A DNA stretch of 9,563 nt from the NCBI GenBank assembly GCA_958443265.1, contig CAUCKA010000040.1, positions 1 to 9,563 on the forward strand, read 5' to 3'. How positions within the stretch are numbered: position 1 is the first letter of the stretch; each line of letters begins with the position of its first letter. This DNA comes from an uncultured Collinsella sp. (GTDB lineage Bacteria; Actinomycetota; Coriobacteriia; Coriobacteriales; Coriobacteriaceae). Below, piece by piece: positions 1 to 5,905 of this stretch. Made by a program: the position numbers and the translations under genes. The notes under the pieces were generated by a model. That model made no database searches. It saw only the letters and a list, made by a program, of their open reading frames with translations, and was not told the origin of the DNA.

Positions 1-152
1 GCGCGGCAAGGAGATATATTGCCAGACCGGAGGGGCGCCGGGGGCGGGAATCTGGACGCACACATTTCCTACACATATTAAAACCCTGCTTACGTTTGCC
101 AGCCGTTCTCTACCGCTCACCGAGGGCCTCTTTATAGTGAAGCGTCATATGG
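1..152. other. Left-edge intergenic or undecidable sequence
   Basis: No gene is supported here. A plus-strand frame is open from the edge to a TAA at 79-81 and could be the tail of a gene lying to the left, but 26 codons in GC-rich DNA prove nothing. A minus-strand frame starting with an ATG near 66-68 runs off the edge and is equally unproven. The stretch from about 27 to 50 is G-rich with three runs of three or more G, one short of a canonical G-quadruplex pattern. No convincing terminator follows the phosphohexomutase stop codon at 153-155. Confidence 0.4.
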
Positions 153-1553
153 CTAAAGCTGATAGGCTCCCTTAGCCAAGGCACAGCCGGCATCGAGCAA
201 CTCATCGCGCTCCTCCACCGAGAACCCCTCGGCGTATACGCGAACCACCGGTTCGGTCCCGCTGGGGCGGATCAGCAGCCAGGTGTCATCCTCGAATGCC
301 AAACGTAAACCATCCATATGGCTTACAGCCTGCGGCGCCTTGCCGCAAATCGATTTAGGATTCATGCCAGGAAGCAGCGTTCGCAGCGATTCGGCGTCTT
401 CGGCCTCAAGGCGCAAATCGCGACGCCCATAGCTCGTCTTACCAAAACTGGCCTCGAGCTGATCGACCAAAACGCCCAAAGGCGCGCCCGTCTTTGCCAT
501 AAGCTCACACAGAATCAGACAAGCAAGGATTCCATCACGCTCAGGCATATGCGCGGCGATGCCGATACCGCCGGCCTCCTCGCCTCCCATGAGGACGCCG
601 CCCTTCTTCATCTCTGCAGCTATATATTTGAAACCGACCGGCTTAACGGTCACACGACAGCCAAGCGCCTCGGCAATGCGACGCACGAGCGTCGAGCACG
701 AGAGATTGACGACGACACGCCCCTCCAAATTGCGGAATTGAACGAGGTCGCCCAAAACAAGCGCCATGATTTGATGCGGATGAATATATCTACCGCGTTC
801 GTCGACCGCACCGATACGGTCGGCATCGCCGTCGGTCACCAGGCCTGCGCACGCCCCGTCCTCGACAACCGCACGCTCGCAAGCGTCCACCCACGGCTCA
901 ACAGGGTCGGGGCAAATGTCCTCTTGATCGGACGACTGTCCGGCATGAATCTCGTGCACCTCGACGCCTAGCTCCCGCAGCAGGTCGGCAAGATATCCCT
1001 GGGCCGCGCCGCCCATGGGGTCAACTACCACACGCAGGTGAGCGGCTCGAATGGCCTCGGCATCGACAAACGATGCCACCGCCTGCATATAGTCAGGAAT
1101 AATATCCGCGGTGCGATAGCGTTCCTCGATCCCCATCGGCTCGGGGGCCATAGTCTCTTCGAGCTCTTCGATGACATCCTGATTGGCCGTCGAGCCATCT
1201 CCCATGCGCAGCTTAAGGCACAGATACCCCTGCGGATGATGGGATCCCGTCACCATGAGCGCACCGCAGGCCTCGCCGTCATACGCCGCCGCCCACGTAA
1301 GGGCGGGGGTCGGAACAGGCCGAGATGCGAGCACTGCGTCCAATCCGTGAGCGGCAAGCACGCCTGCCGCAAGCTCAGCAAACTCGCGCGCCTGCGGCCG
1401 GGTGTCGAACCCTATATATACTGTTTTGCCGGGATTGATCTTTTGCCACAACTCGCCGACGGCATCGGCAATGCGGGCAACGTTGTCGGCAGTGAAGTCC
1501 TCATCGACGCGAGCGCGCCAACCGTCAGTTCCAAAATGAATTATCGCGCACAC
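153..1553 (-). CDS. Phosphoglucomutase/phosphomannomutase family protein (alpha-D-phosphohexomutase)
   Basis: A cytoplasmic enzyme that interconverts hexose 6-phosphate and hexose 1-phosphate through a phosphoserine intermediate, feeding sugar-nucleotide and glycan synthesis. The predicted protein has 466 residues, normal for the family. All four domain signatures are visible: GTDGW near residues 8-12; the phosphoserine loop TGSHHP with Ser104; the metal loop DGDADR at 241-246; GGEEAGG at 323-329 (sugar recognition); and RPSGTEP at 429-435 (phosphate grip). I chose the GTG at 1551-1553 because an AGGTG Shine-Dalgarno lies 7 nt upstream and the family's N-terminus starts just after it. The in-frame ATG further upstream would add 28 residues unlike the family. 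The loops differ slightly from the textbook TASHNP and GEESG forms, so the substrate (glucose, mannose or another hexose) is not settled. It is apparently monocistronic, preceded by the terminator of the methyltransferase operon. Confidence 0.93.
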   Translation of the reverse strand: MCAIIHFGTDGWRARVDEDFTADNVARIADAVGELWQKINPGKTVYIGFDTRPQAREFAELAAGVLAAHGLDAVLASRPVPTPALTWAAAYDGEACGALMVTGSHHPQGYLCLKLRMGDGSTANQDVIEELEETMAPEPMGIEERYRTADIIPDYMQAVASFVDAEAIRAAHLRVVVDPMGGAAQGYLADLLRELGVEVHEIHAGQSSDQEDICPDPVEPWVDACERAVVEDGACAGLVTDGDADRIGAVDERGRYIHPHQIMALVLGDLVQFRNLEGRVVVNLSCSTLVRRIAEALGCRVTVKPVGFKYIAAEMKKGGVLMGGEEAGGIGIAAHMPERDGILACLILCELMAKTGAPLGVLVDQLEASFGKTSYGRRDLRLEAEDAESLRTLLPGMNPKSICGKAPQAVSHMDGLRLAFEDDTWLLIRPSGTEPVVRVYAEGFSVEERDELLDAGCALAKGAYQL

Positions 1554-1568
1554 GCGCAGACACCTCAC
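1551..1568 (-). promoter_or_regulatory. Ribosome binding site deciding a GTG start
   Basis: On the minus strand GTGAGGTG (1568-1561) is followed by a 7-nt spacer and GTG (1553-1551). This places translation start right before the conserved FGTDGW motif and argues against the longer frame. Confidence 0.6.
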
Positions 1569-1582
1569 AGTGTTTGGATCAT

Positions 1583-1602
1583 GGTACGCATGGGGTATAC
1601 CC
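1583..1602. promoter_or_regulatory. Imperfect dyad upstream of the phosphohexomutase gene
   Basis: GGTACGC (1583-1589) and GGTATACC (1594-1601) form an imperfect inverted repeat. The right part lies in a perfect 10-bp palindrome, GGGTATACCC (1593-1602). It lies 30-50 bp upstream of the chosen GTG start, where an operator could be. No promoter with a good -35/-10 pair was found nearby. A regulatory role is inference only. Confidence 0.25.
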
Positions 1603-1670
1603 GCAACGCTCGCCCAGCAACCTGCCAAAACCGGCATTCACCATTTGGGCAAATGCTACCGCCGATGTGC

Positions 1671-1705
1671 AAGCAATAAAAAAACCGCCCCGTATGGAGC
1701 GGTTT
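1671..1705 (-). terminator. Rho-independent terminator of the regulator-methyltransferase operon
   Basis: On the minus strand the arm AAACCGCTCC (1705-1696), a 4-nt loop and the arm GGGGCGGTTT (1691-1682) form a 10-bp stem with one G-T pair. A run of four further T residues follows, then ATT. It begins 6 nt past the methyltransferase stop codon (1712-1714), which is ideal placement. Confidence 0.9.
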
Positions 1706-1711
1706 CGACCT

Positions 1712-2605
1712 TTATATATCGAGCGCCTCGGCCATCGCTGCCGTAGTGATTGCCGTGGTTCCACAGCAACTGCCCACCATTGCGGCACCGGCATGTCTCC
1801 ATTCGATGCATGCGCGCGCGAAAGCTTCGGGGTTCTCGTGCCATACGGGGCCATCCTGAGTCTGGACCGGATCGCCCACGTTGGGACGCACCGTGACGGG
1901 AGTAGTCGCCGATGCAACCATCCTGGGCACCGCCGCGTTCGCGGCCGCAAGCGAACAGCAATTAACACCAACCGAGTTTGCGCCGTGTTTTTCGGCGTAC
2001 AAAACGGCTGCCTCGATGTTGAGGCCATCGCCCAACAGGTCGCCTTTATCGTCAACGACAAAACTCACCAGGACAGGCATGCCGTCGGCGGCATCTCGGG
2101 CGCCGGCAAGCATGGGTTGCAAATTACGGATAGACGTCACCGTCTCGATCAGCAGACCGTCAACACCAGCATTGAGCAAGGCGTGCGCCTGTTCGCGCGC
2201 AATGCCTCGGATTTCACGATACTCGACAGAGTCTTCGGCAAACCACTCAATACCGATCGGGCCCATCGAGCCCAGTAGCAGCTGAGGGTGCGCCTGGCGG
2301 GCATCGTCGACGGCCCCGCGATTGACCTCCGCCACGGACGGCGCAATCTGATCGTGCTTGAGGGCATAGCTTGATGCCTGAAAGGTGTTGGTAATGAGCA
2401 CCTGCGCGCCGGCGGCGACATACAAGCGATGAATACGAGAAACGGTCTGCGGCTCTGCCAGATTCCAAAACGCCGGTGGAATGTCGGCGGCATCGTACTC
2501 ACTCAACAGAACACTGCCCATGGGGCCCTGTGCCAACAAGGTCTCGCTCGACAAGCGGCGCGTAAGTTCCTCGGCACCAAAGCGGTTGTAATAACTCGTA
2601 TCCAT
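1712..2605 (-). CDS. Homocysteine S-methyltransferase domain protein (MmuM / MetH N-terminal type)
   Basis: Predicted to transfer a methyl group to homocysteine, making methionine, with zinc activating the thiol. The 297-residue protein is only the TIM-barrel homocysteine-binding domain (Pfam S-methyl_trans type). It has no folate-binding, B12-binding or activation domain as in full MetH. Visible signatures are GPMGS (27-31, family usually DGAMGT), TNTFQAS (72-78), the LIETV strand (152-156) and the three zinc-ligand cysteines: Cys216 in GVNCC and Cys280-Cys281 in GSCCGT. The ATG at 2603-2605 is 10 nt after the regulator's stop codon. Only a weak GGGA precedes it, so translational coupling to the regulator is likely. 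The methyl donor cannot be read from the sequence: S-methylmethionine, betaine-like compounds, or a methyl group supplied by a partner protein are all possible. The gene ends in a strong terminator. Confidence 0.88.
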   Translation of the reverse strand: MDTSYYNRFGAEELTRRLSSETLLAQGPMGSVLLSEYDAADIPPAFWNLAEPQTVSRIHRLYVAAGAQVLITNTFQASSYALKHDQIAPSVAEVNRGAVDDARQAHPQLLLGSMGPIGIEWFAEDSVEYREIRGIAREQAHALLNAGVDGLLIETVTSIRNLQPMLAGARDAADGMPVLVSFVVDDKGDLLGDGLNIEAAVLYAEKHGANSVGVNCCSLAAANAAVPRMVASATTPVTVRPNVGDPVQTQDGPVWHENPEAFARACIEWRHAGAAMVGSCCGTTAITTAAMAEALDI

Positions 2606-2615
2606 ATATATCCCG

Positions 2616-3038
2616 CTATTCCTCGACGCTGATTCCCTGCTTTTCGAGATAGGCGAGCCAGCGGTTCATCGTGTCCTCGGATAGCGCATGCTCCATCATG
2701 CAGGCCTCGGAATCGGCTCGCTCAAATTCGACACCGAGCTCCTGAACCAAAAACGTGCGGATGAGGCGATGACGGTACCAGATAGCCGTACCAACCTCGC
2801 GGCCGCGATCGGTCAGGACTACCTTGCCGTAGTGCGATTGCTCGACAAGTTCGGATGCTTTGAGCGCCGAAACCGCTTTATTGACCGATGCCTTGGAGAC
2901 GCCAAGGCGCTGCGCGATGTCGACCGATCGCACGCCGTTGGTTTCCCCCTCTTCGCTTTCAATGCGAACCATGCACTCCAAGTAGTCTTCGTTCGCCACC
3001 GTCAGATGTAGTTCGCGCGAGCTATTTGTCGTATCCAT
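2616..3038 (-). CDS. DtxR/MntR-family metal-dependent transcriptional regulator
   Basis: A cytoplasmic DNA-binding repressor or activator that senses a divalent metal such as Mn2+ or Fe2+. The 140-residue length matches short MntR-type members: a winged helix (about 15-80) and a dimerisation/metal domain (about 85-140), with no C-terminal SH3/FeoA domain. Candidate metal ligands, by alignment from memory with B. subtilis MntR and C. diphtheriae DtxR, are Asp18, Glu21, His90, Cys113, Glu116 and His117. Asp18 matches MntR Asp8, while Cys113 matches DtxR Cys102, a mixed site. The DtxR ancillary-site residues Glu83 and His98 appear as Arg94 and Asp109. I chose the ATG at 3036-3038, preceded by AAGGGACGGAAG, over an ATG seven codons upstream. 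The methyltransferase follows 10 nt downstream. pepT diverges upstream, with a dyad between that could be this protein's operator. Confidence 0.92.
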   Translation of the reverse strand: MDTTNSSRELHLTVANEDYLECMVRIESEEGETNGVRSVDIAQRLGVSKASVNKAVSALKASELVEQSHYGKVVLTDRGREVGTAIWYRHRLIRTFLVQELGVEFERADSEACMMEHALSEDTMNRWLAYLEKQGISVEE

Positions 3039-3069
3039 GATCTTCCGTCCCTTCTGCATTCATTGGCTG

Positions 3070-3075
3070 ATTCTA
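3070..3075 (-). promoter_or_regulatory. Candidate -10 box of the metalloregulator operon
   Basis: Minus-strand TAGAAT lies 31 nt upstream of the regulator ATG. At standard spacing the -35 position falls inside the 3092-3111 dyad and does not resemble TTGACA. This fits a weak or regulated promoter but remains inference. Confidence 0.4.
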
Positions 3076-3091
3076 CCCCATCCAAGCGTCG

Positions 3092-3111
3092 CGGTATGCC
3101 GTGGCATACCG
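3092..3111. promoter_or_regulatory. Perfect 20-bp dyad, candidate operator between divergent genes
   Basis: CGGTATGCC (3092-3100), a 2-nt centre GT, and GGCATACCG (3103-3111) form a perfect inverted repeat with 9-bp arms. It lies between the divergent regulator and pepT starts and would cover the -35 regions of both candidate promoters. Its size suits a dimeric winged-helix regulator, including the DtxR family, but the sequence does not match any MntR or DtxR box I know. No T-run follows either arm, so it is not a terminator. Confidence 0.6.
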
Positions 3112-3120
3112 TGCTAGAGT
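3112..3120 (+). promoter_or_regulatory. Candidate extended -10 box of pepT
   Basis: TGCTAGAGT is an extended -10 pattern (TGn then TAGAGT), about 39 nt upstream of the pepT ATG. No good -35 is visible; that position is occupied by the dyad. Confidence 0.4.
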
Positions 3121-3158
3121 TCTTGTTGCACACGACGACCAAGATTGGAGCGGTCTTT

Positions 3159-4406
3159 ATGGAAAACACCACCACGAACCCCGATGTCCTCGAGCGCTTT
3201 TTGCGCTACGTCCAGATCAACACGCAGTCCGAGGATGCAAACTGCGACCAGGTACCCTCGAGCGCCGTTCAGTTTGACCTTGCCAACGTGCTGGCTGAAG
3301 AGCTGCGCGAGCTTGGCGCGGCCGATGCCCATGTGACCGAGCATGCCTACGTCTGCGCGCATATTCCTGCGAGCGCGGGCGCTGAGGACAAGCCCGCCCT
3401 GGGCCTGATCGCCCATCTCGACACCACCGAAGTTGCACCGGGCGCCGGCGTGAAGCCGCACATCGTGCACTACGAAGGCGGCGACCTGGTCTGCGGCACG
3501 GTTGACGGTAAGCCCGTTGCCATGAGTACCGCCAAGCTTCCCGCCCTGAACGACCTCGCGGGTGAGGACCTGGTCTGCAGCGATGGCACCACGCTGCTGG
3601 GCGCGGACGACAAGGCAGGCGTCGCCGAGATCATGTCGCTTGTCGCGCGTATCGCTCAGGACCCTTCTCTGCCCCATCCCGCACTCGGCATTTGCTTCTG
3701 CCCTGACGAGGAGATCGGCCACGGAGCCGAGCTGCTGGATATCGATACCTTTGGCTGCAAGTACGCCTACACGGTCGACGGCGGCCCCATCGGCGAGCTG
3801 GAGTGGGAGTGCTTTAACGCCGCCGAGGCGACCGTCCGCTTTGAGGGCCAGTCCATCCACCCGGGCGACGCCAAGGGCCGTATGGTCAACGCAGGCAATC
3901 TGTTCTGCGACTTCAACGCGTTGCTCCCCTACGAGCAGCGTCCGGAATACACCGAGGGCTACGAGGGCTTCTGTCACCTTGAGGGCGTCTCGGCAACGGT
4001 CGACCATGCCACGGCGCGCTATATCGTCCGTGATCACGATGCCGCCAAGTTCCAGCAGAAACTCGACCTTATTGATGCCGCCGCCTCGATGCTCAACCAG
4101 CGTCTGAGTGAGGAGCGCGTGACAGTTGAGATTAAGCAGCAGTATCGAAATATGGCCGAGATCGTTCGTGACTATCCCGAGCTTATTGATGTTGCCAAGG
4201 AAGCCTACCTTGCCTGCGGCGTTGAGCCCCAAGTGCTGCCGATTCGTGGCGGCACCGACGGCGCTCAGCTGTCGTTCCGCGGTCTGCCCTGCCCCAACCT
4301 TTCCACCGGCGGCTATTGCTACCACGGCGTCAACGAGTTCGTCCCGGTCAGTTCGCTCGTCAAGATGACCGACGTGCTCCAGGAGCTCGTCGCCCGCTTT
4401 GCATAA
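3159..4406 (+). CDS. pepT: Peptidase T (tripeptide aminopeptidase)
   Basis: A cytoplasmic M20-family metallopeptidase that removes the N-terminal residue from tripeptides, recycling amino acids from peptides. The 415-residue length is close to the usual 408-410. All di-zinc site motifs are visible: HLD (His86, Asp88), bridging Asp150 in LLGADDK, catalytic Glu184 and ligand Glu185 in PDEEIGHG, Asp207 in TVDGG, and His389 in YHGVNEF. The stretch RGGTDGAQLSFRGLPCPN (363-380) is typical of PepT. The start is the ATG at 3159-3161, with GGAG 8 nt upstream. A TTG 32 codons upstream keeps the frame open but runs through the dyad and promoter region, so I reject it. The gene appears monocistronic, divergent from the metalloregulator, and ends in its own terminator. 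Metal dependence and the shared intergenic dyad make joint regulation conceivable but unproven. Confidence 0.97.
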   Translation: MENTTTNPDVLERFLRYVQINTQSEDANCDQVPSSAVQFDLANVLAEELRELGAADAHVTEHAYVCAHIPASAGAEDKPALGLIAHLDTTEVAPGAGVKPHIVHYEGGDLVCGTVDGKPVAMSTAKLPALNDLAGEDLVCSDGTTLLGADDKAGVAEIMSLVARIAQDPSLPHPALGICFCPDEEIGHGAELLDIDTFGCKYAYTVDGGPIGELEWECFNAAEATVRFEGQSIHPGDAKGRMVNAGNLFCDFNALLPYEQRPEYTEGYEGFCHLEGVSATVDHATARYIVRDHDAAKFQQKLDLIDAAASMLNQRLSEERVTVEIKQQYRNMAEIVRDYPELIDVAKEAYLACGVEPQVLPIRGGTDGAQLSFRGLPCPNLSTGGYCYHGVNEFVPVSSLVKMTDVLQELVARFA

Positions 4407-4432
4407 GCCTGGCTGCACAAGTCCAAAAGACG

Positions 4433-4470
4433 AATCGCCCCGTCCTCTACAGAGAACGGGGCGGTTTTTG
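4433..4470 (+). terminator. Rho-independent terminator of pepT
   Basis: CGCCCCGT (4436-4443) pairs with ACGGGGCG (4456-4463). The stem continues inward by four more pairs after one mismatch and closes on a TACA loop. TTTTT (4465-4469) follows. It starts 26 nt past the pepT stop codon. Confidence 0.92.
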
Positions 4471-4502
4471 ATACAAGGGGAGTAGTCAACATCGCAGGTT
4501 GA

Positions 4503-4542
4503 GCCAACGTCAGCGAGCGACGTCCAAGGCGAACAAGTTGGC
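4503..4542. repeat. Nested short inverted repeats in the convergent intergenic region
   Basis: GCCAAC (4503-4508) pairs with GTTGGC (4537-4542). Inside and partly overlapping this, ACGTC (4507-4511) pairs with GACGT (4519-4523). No open frame with a credible ribosome site covers it. It may be a small structured RNA segment, a degenerate dispersed repeat or chance; I see no way to decide from one copy. Confidence 0.3.
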
Positions 4543-4545
4543 ATG

Positions 4546-4588
4546 AAAAAGGCAGGGCATTGACCTTCTGGTCATGCCCTGCCTTTTG
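4546..4588. terminator. Bidirectional terminator between pepT and the LCP gene
   Basis: The left arm (4547-4565, starting AAAAGGCAGGGC) and the right arm (4570-4587, ending GCCCTGCCTTTT) form an 18-bp stem with one bulged T and a TTCT loop. A-rich sequence on the left and T-rich on the right give a T-run in both directions. It can stop the minus-strand LCP transcript and act as a second stop for pepT readthrough. Confidence 0.9.
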
Positions 4589-4629
4589 AATGACAAATTG
4601 TCGCCTTGGGCGGCGCGCAGCGTCGAGTC

Positions 4630-4657
4630 GTTACGGCGTTTGGTAAAACGCCGTAAC
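4630..4657 (-). other. Perfect 12-bp hairpin directly after the LCP stop codon
   Basis: GTTACGGCGTTT and AAACGCCGTAAC pair perfectly around a 4-nt loop. On the minus strand the hairpin begins immediately after the TAA stop (4658-4660) of the LCP gene. No T-run follows, so it is not a standard terminator. It may protect the mRNA 3' end or affect termination of translation; function is unknown. Confidence 0.7.
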
Positions 4658-5893
4658 TTAGTAGTTGGCCTCGTAACCGTTGCCGTCGCCGGTGGGCTGT
4701 TCGTAGTAGTCCGAATCGCTCGAATCGCTTGAGCCATCGGAATCGTCAGAGCTGACCGATGAGGTTGCGGTGCCGTTTGCGTAGTCGTCAGACGTGTTGT
4801 TGTTCAGGTCGCCGATCGTAGAGCTGGAGCCGTCGGAAAGACCCATGGTGTTGGGACCCTTGGGATCCTTGCCGGCATCGACGCGCTCCATCATTTCCTT
4901 GAGCTCGTCCTCGTAGACAAAGACGTAGCTCACACCGTCAATCATGGTGCTGTCGTCGGCGTACGAAGGCAGGTTGGCCGAGTAGATACCGTCGACATCC
5001 ATACCGCGCATGGCGTTGACCGTAGAGACGATATCCTGAACGCTCATATCGGTCACGAGCATATCGGACAGCGAATTAACCAGGCCAAAGATCTTCGTGG
5101 CATCGAAGTTATTGAGAATCTGGTTGGCAAGGGCGCCAAGCACCTGACGCTGGTGGCGCATGCGTGTGTAATCGCCGTCGGCATAGGTGTAGCGGCAGCG
5201 GGCATAGGTAAGGGCGGTGGCACCGTCCATATGCTGCTGGCCAGCGGTAATCTTAATATCCAGGTGCTCGGGGTCGTCAACATCATCGGTTGCGTTAATG
5301 TCGATACCGCCAACCGAATCAATCAGCGCCTGCATACCGTCGAAGCTAACCTCGGCATAGTGGGAAATCTGAACACCGCACAGCTCGTTGACCGCCTCGA
5401 CCATGGCCTCGGCGCCGCCAACGGTATGGCAGGCGTTGATCTTCATGGTCTCGCCCTTGTACTCGACCTTGGTGTCGCGCGGAACGGAAATGAGCGTCGC
5501 CTGCTTTTGCGTGGGGTCGATGCGTGCCAGGATAATCGAGTCGGCACGATACGTATCCTCGCCCGGACGGCCGTCGGTGCCAAGAAGCAGCACGTAGAAC
5601 GGATCCTTTGCCTCATCGGTGTCAACCAGAACCCGACGCAGATTGTCAGTAATGACATTAGAATCGCCGAGCTTGCCCATAATGGTGGCAAACCACAGGC
5701 CGGCAGCGGTAGTGGCACTCAGCAGCACGCCAAGCACGACAATGAGCGCGACGTGACGAATCGTGTGGCTACGGCGACGTTGACGAGCGCGCTCGGAATA
5801 GCGAGCCACGTTATCGCGACTGTAGATCTTGGCCTGCGCACCAGTTGAGGGTCTTCGGGTGGTGGTATCCGCGAGGGGCTTTTTATTAAACAT
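4658..5893 (-). CDS. LytR-CpsA-Psr (LCP) family envelope polymer ligase
   Basis: A membrane-anchored extracytoplasmic enzyme. LCP proteins transfer lipid-linked secondary polymers such as teichoic acid-like or capsular glycans onto peptidoglycan. Predicted length is 411 residues: a basic cytoplasmic N-terminus, one membrane helix near residues 47-70, an LCP domain from about 98 to 260, and a tail of about 60 residues rich in Ser, Asp, Asn and Gly (from about 352). LCP motifs are LLLGTDGR (102-109), RADSIILARID (116-126), SVPRD (136-140) and the Arg/Asp/Gln-rich stretch YARCRYTYADGDYTRMRHQ (230-248), which binds the pyrophosphate lipid in family members. I use the ATG at 5891-5893, 12 nt after the murA stop, with a weak AGG 6 nt upstream. 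A TTG two codons earlier is the alternative. Co-transcription with murA is likely. Confidence 0.93.
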   Translation of the reverse strand: MFNKKPLADTTTRRPSTGAQAKIYSRDNVARYSERARQRRRSHTIRHVALIVVLGVLLSATTAAGLWFATIMGKLGDSNVITDNLRRVLVDTDEAKDPFYVLLLGTDGRPGEDTYRADSIILARIDPTQKQATLISVPRDTKVEYKGETMKINACHTVGGAEAMVEAVNELCGVQISHYAEVSFDGMQALIDSVGGIDINATDDVDDPEHLDIKITAGQQHMDGATALTYARCRYTYADGDYTRMRHQRQVLGALANQILNNFDATKIFGLVNSLSDMLVTDMSVQDIVSTVNAMRGMDVDGIYSANLPSYADDSTMIDGVSYVFVYEDELKEMMERVDAGKDPKGPNTMGLSDGSSSTIGDLNNNTSDDYANGTATSSVSSDDSDGSSDSSDSDYYEQPTGDGNGYEANY

Positions 5894-5905
5894 AGGCAAC
5901 CTGTA

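Noticed and set aside
22..55. CCAGA/TCTGG inverted repeat around a G-rich segment, possible hairpin or G-quadruplex
   Set aside because: Five-base arms around a 24-nt loop are weak, and the G-runs fall short of the canonical four.
1..81. Plus-strand open frame from the left edge to a TAA
   Set aside because: Too short and edge-limited to show coding; another frame in the same place is also open.
1554..1637. N-terminal extension of the phosphohexomutase
   Set aside because: The 28 extra residues precede the family's normal start and the GTG at 1553 has its own Shine-Dalgarno site.
2606..2615. Riboswitch or T-box leader for the methyltransferase
   Set aside because: Only 10 nt separate it from the upstream regulator gene, and the 5' leader of the regulator is about 25 nt, leaving no room for a SAM or cobalamin aptamer.
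3063..3158. N-terminal extension of pepT from a TTG
   Set aside because: It would translate through the dyad and promoter region, the added residues are not PepT-like, and the ATG at 3159 has a good GGAG site.
3114..4544. 476-codon open frame antisense to pepT
   Set aside because: It covers pepT almost exactly, matches no family I recognise, and is expected from third-position GC bias in GC-rich genes. pepT has intact catalytic motifs.
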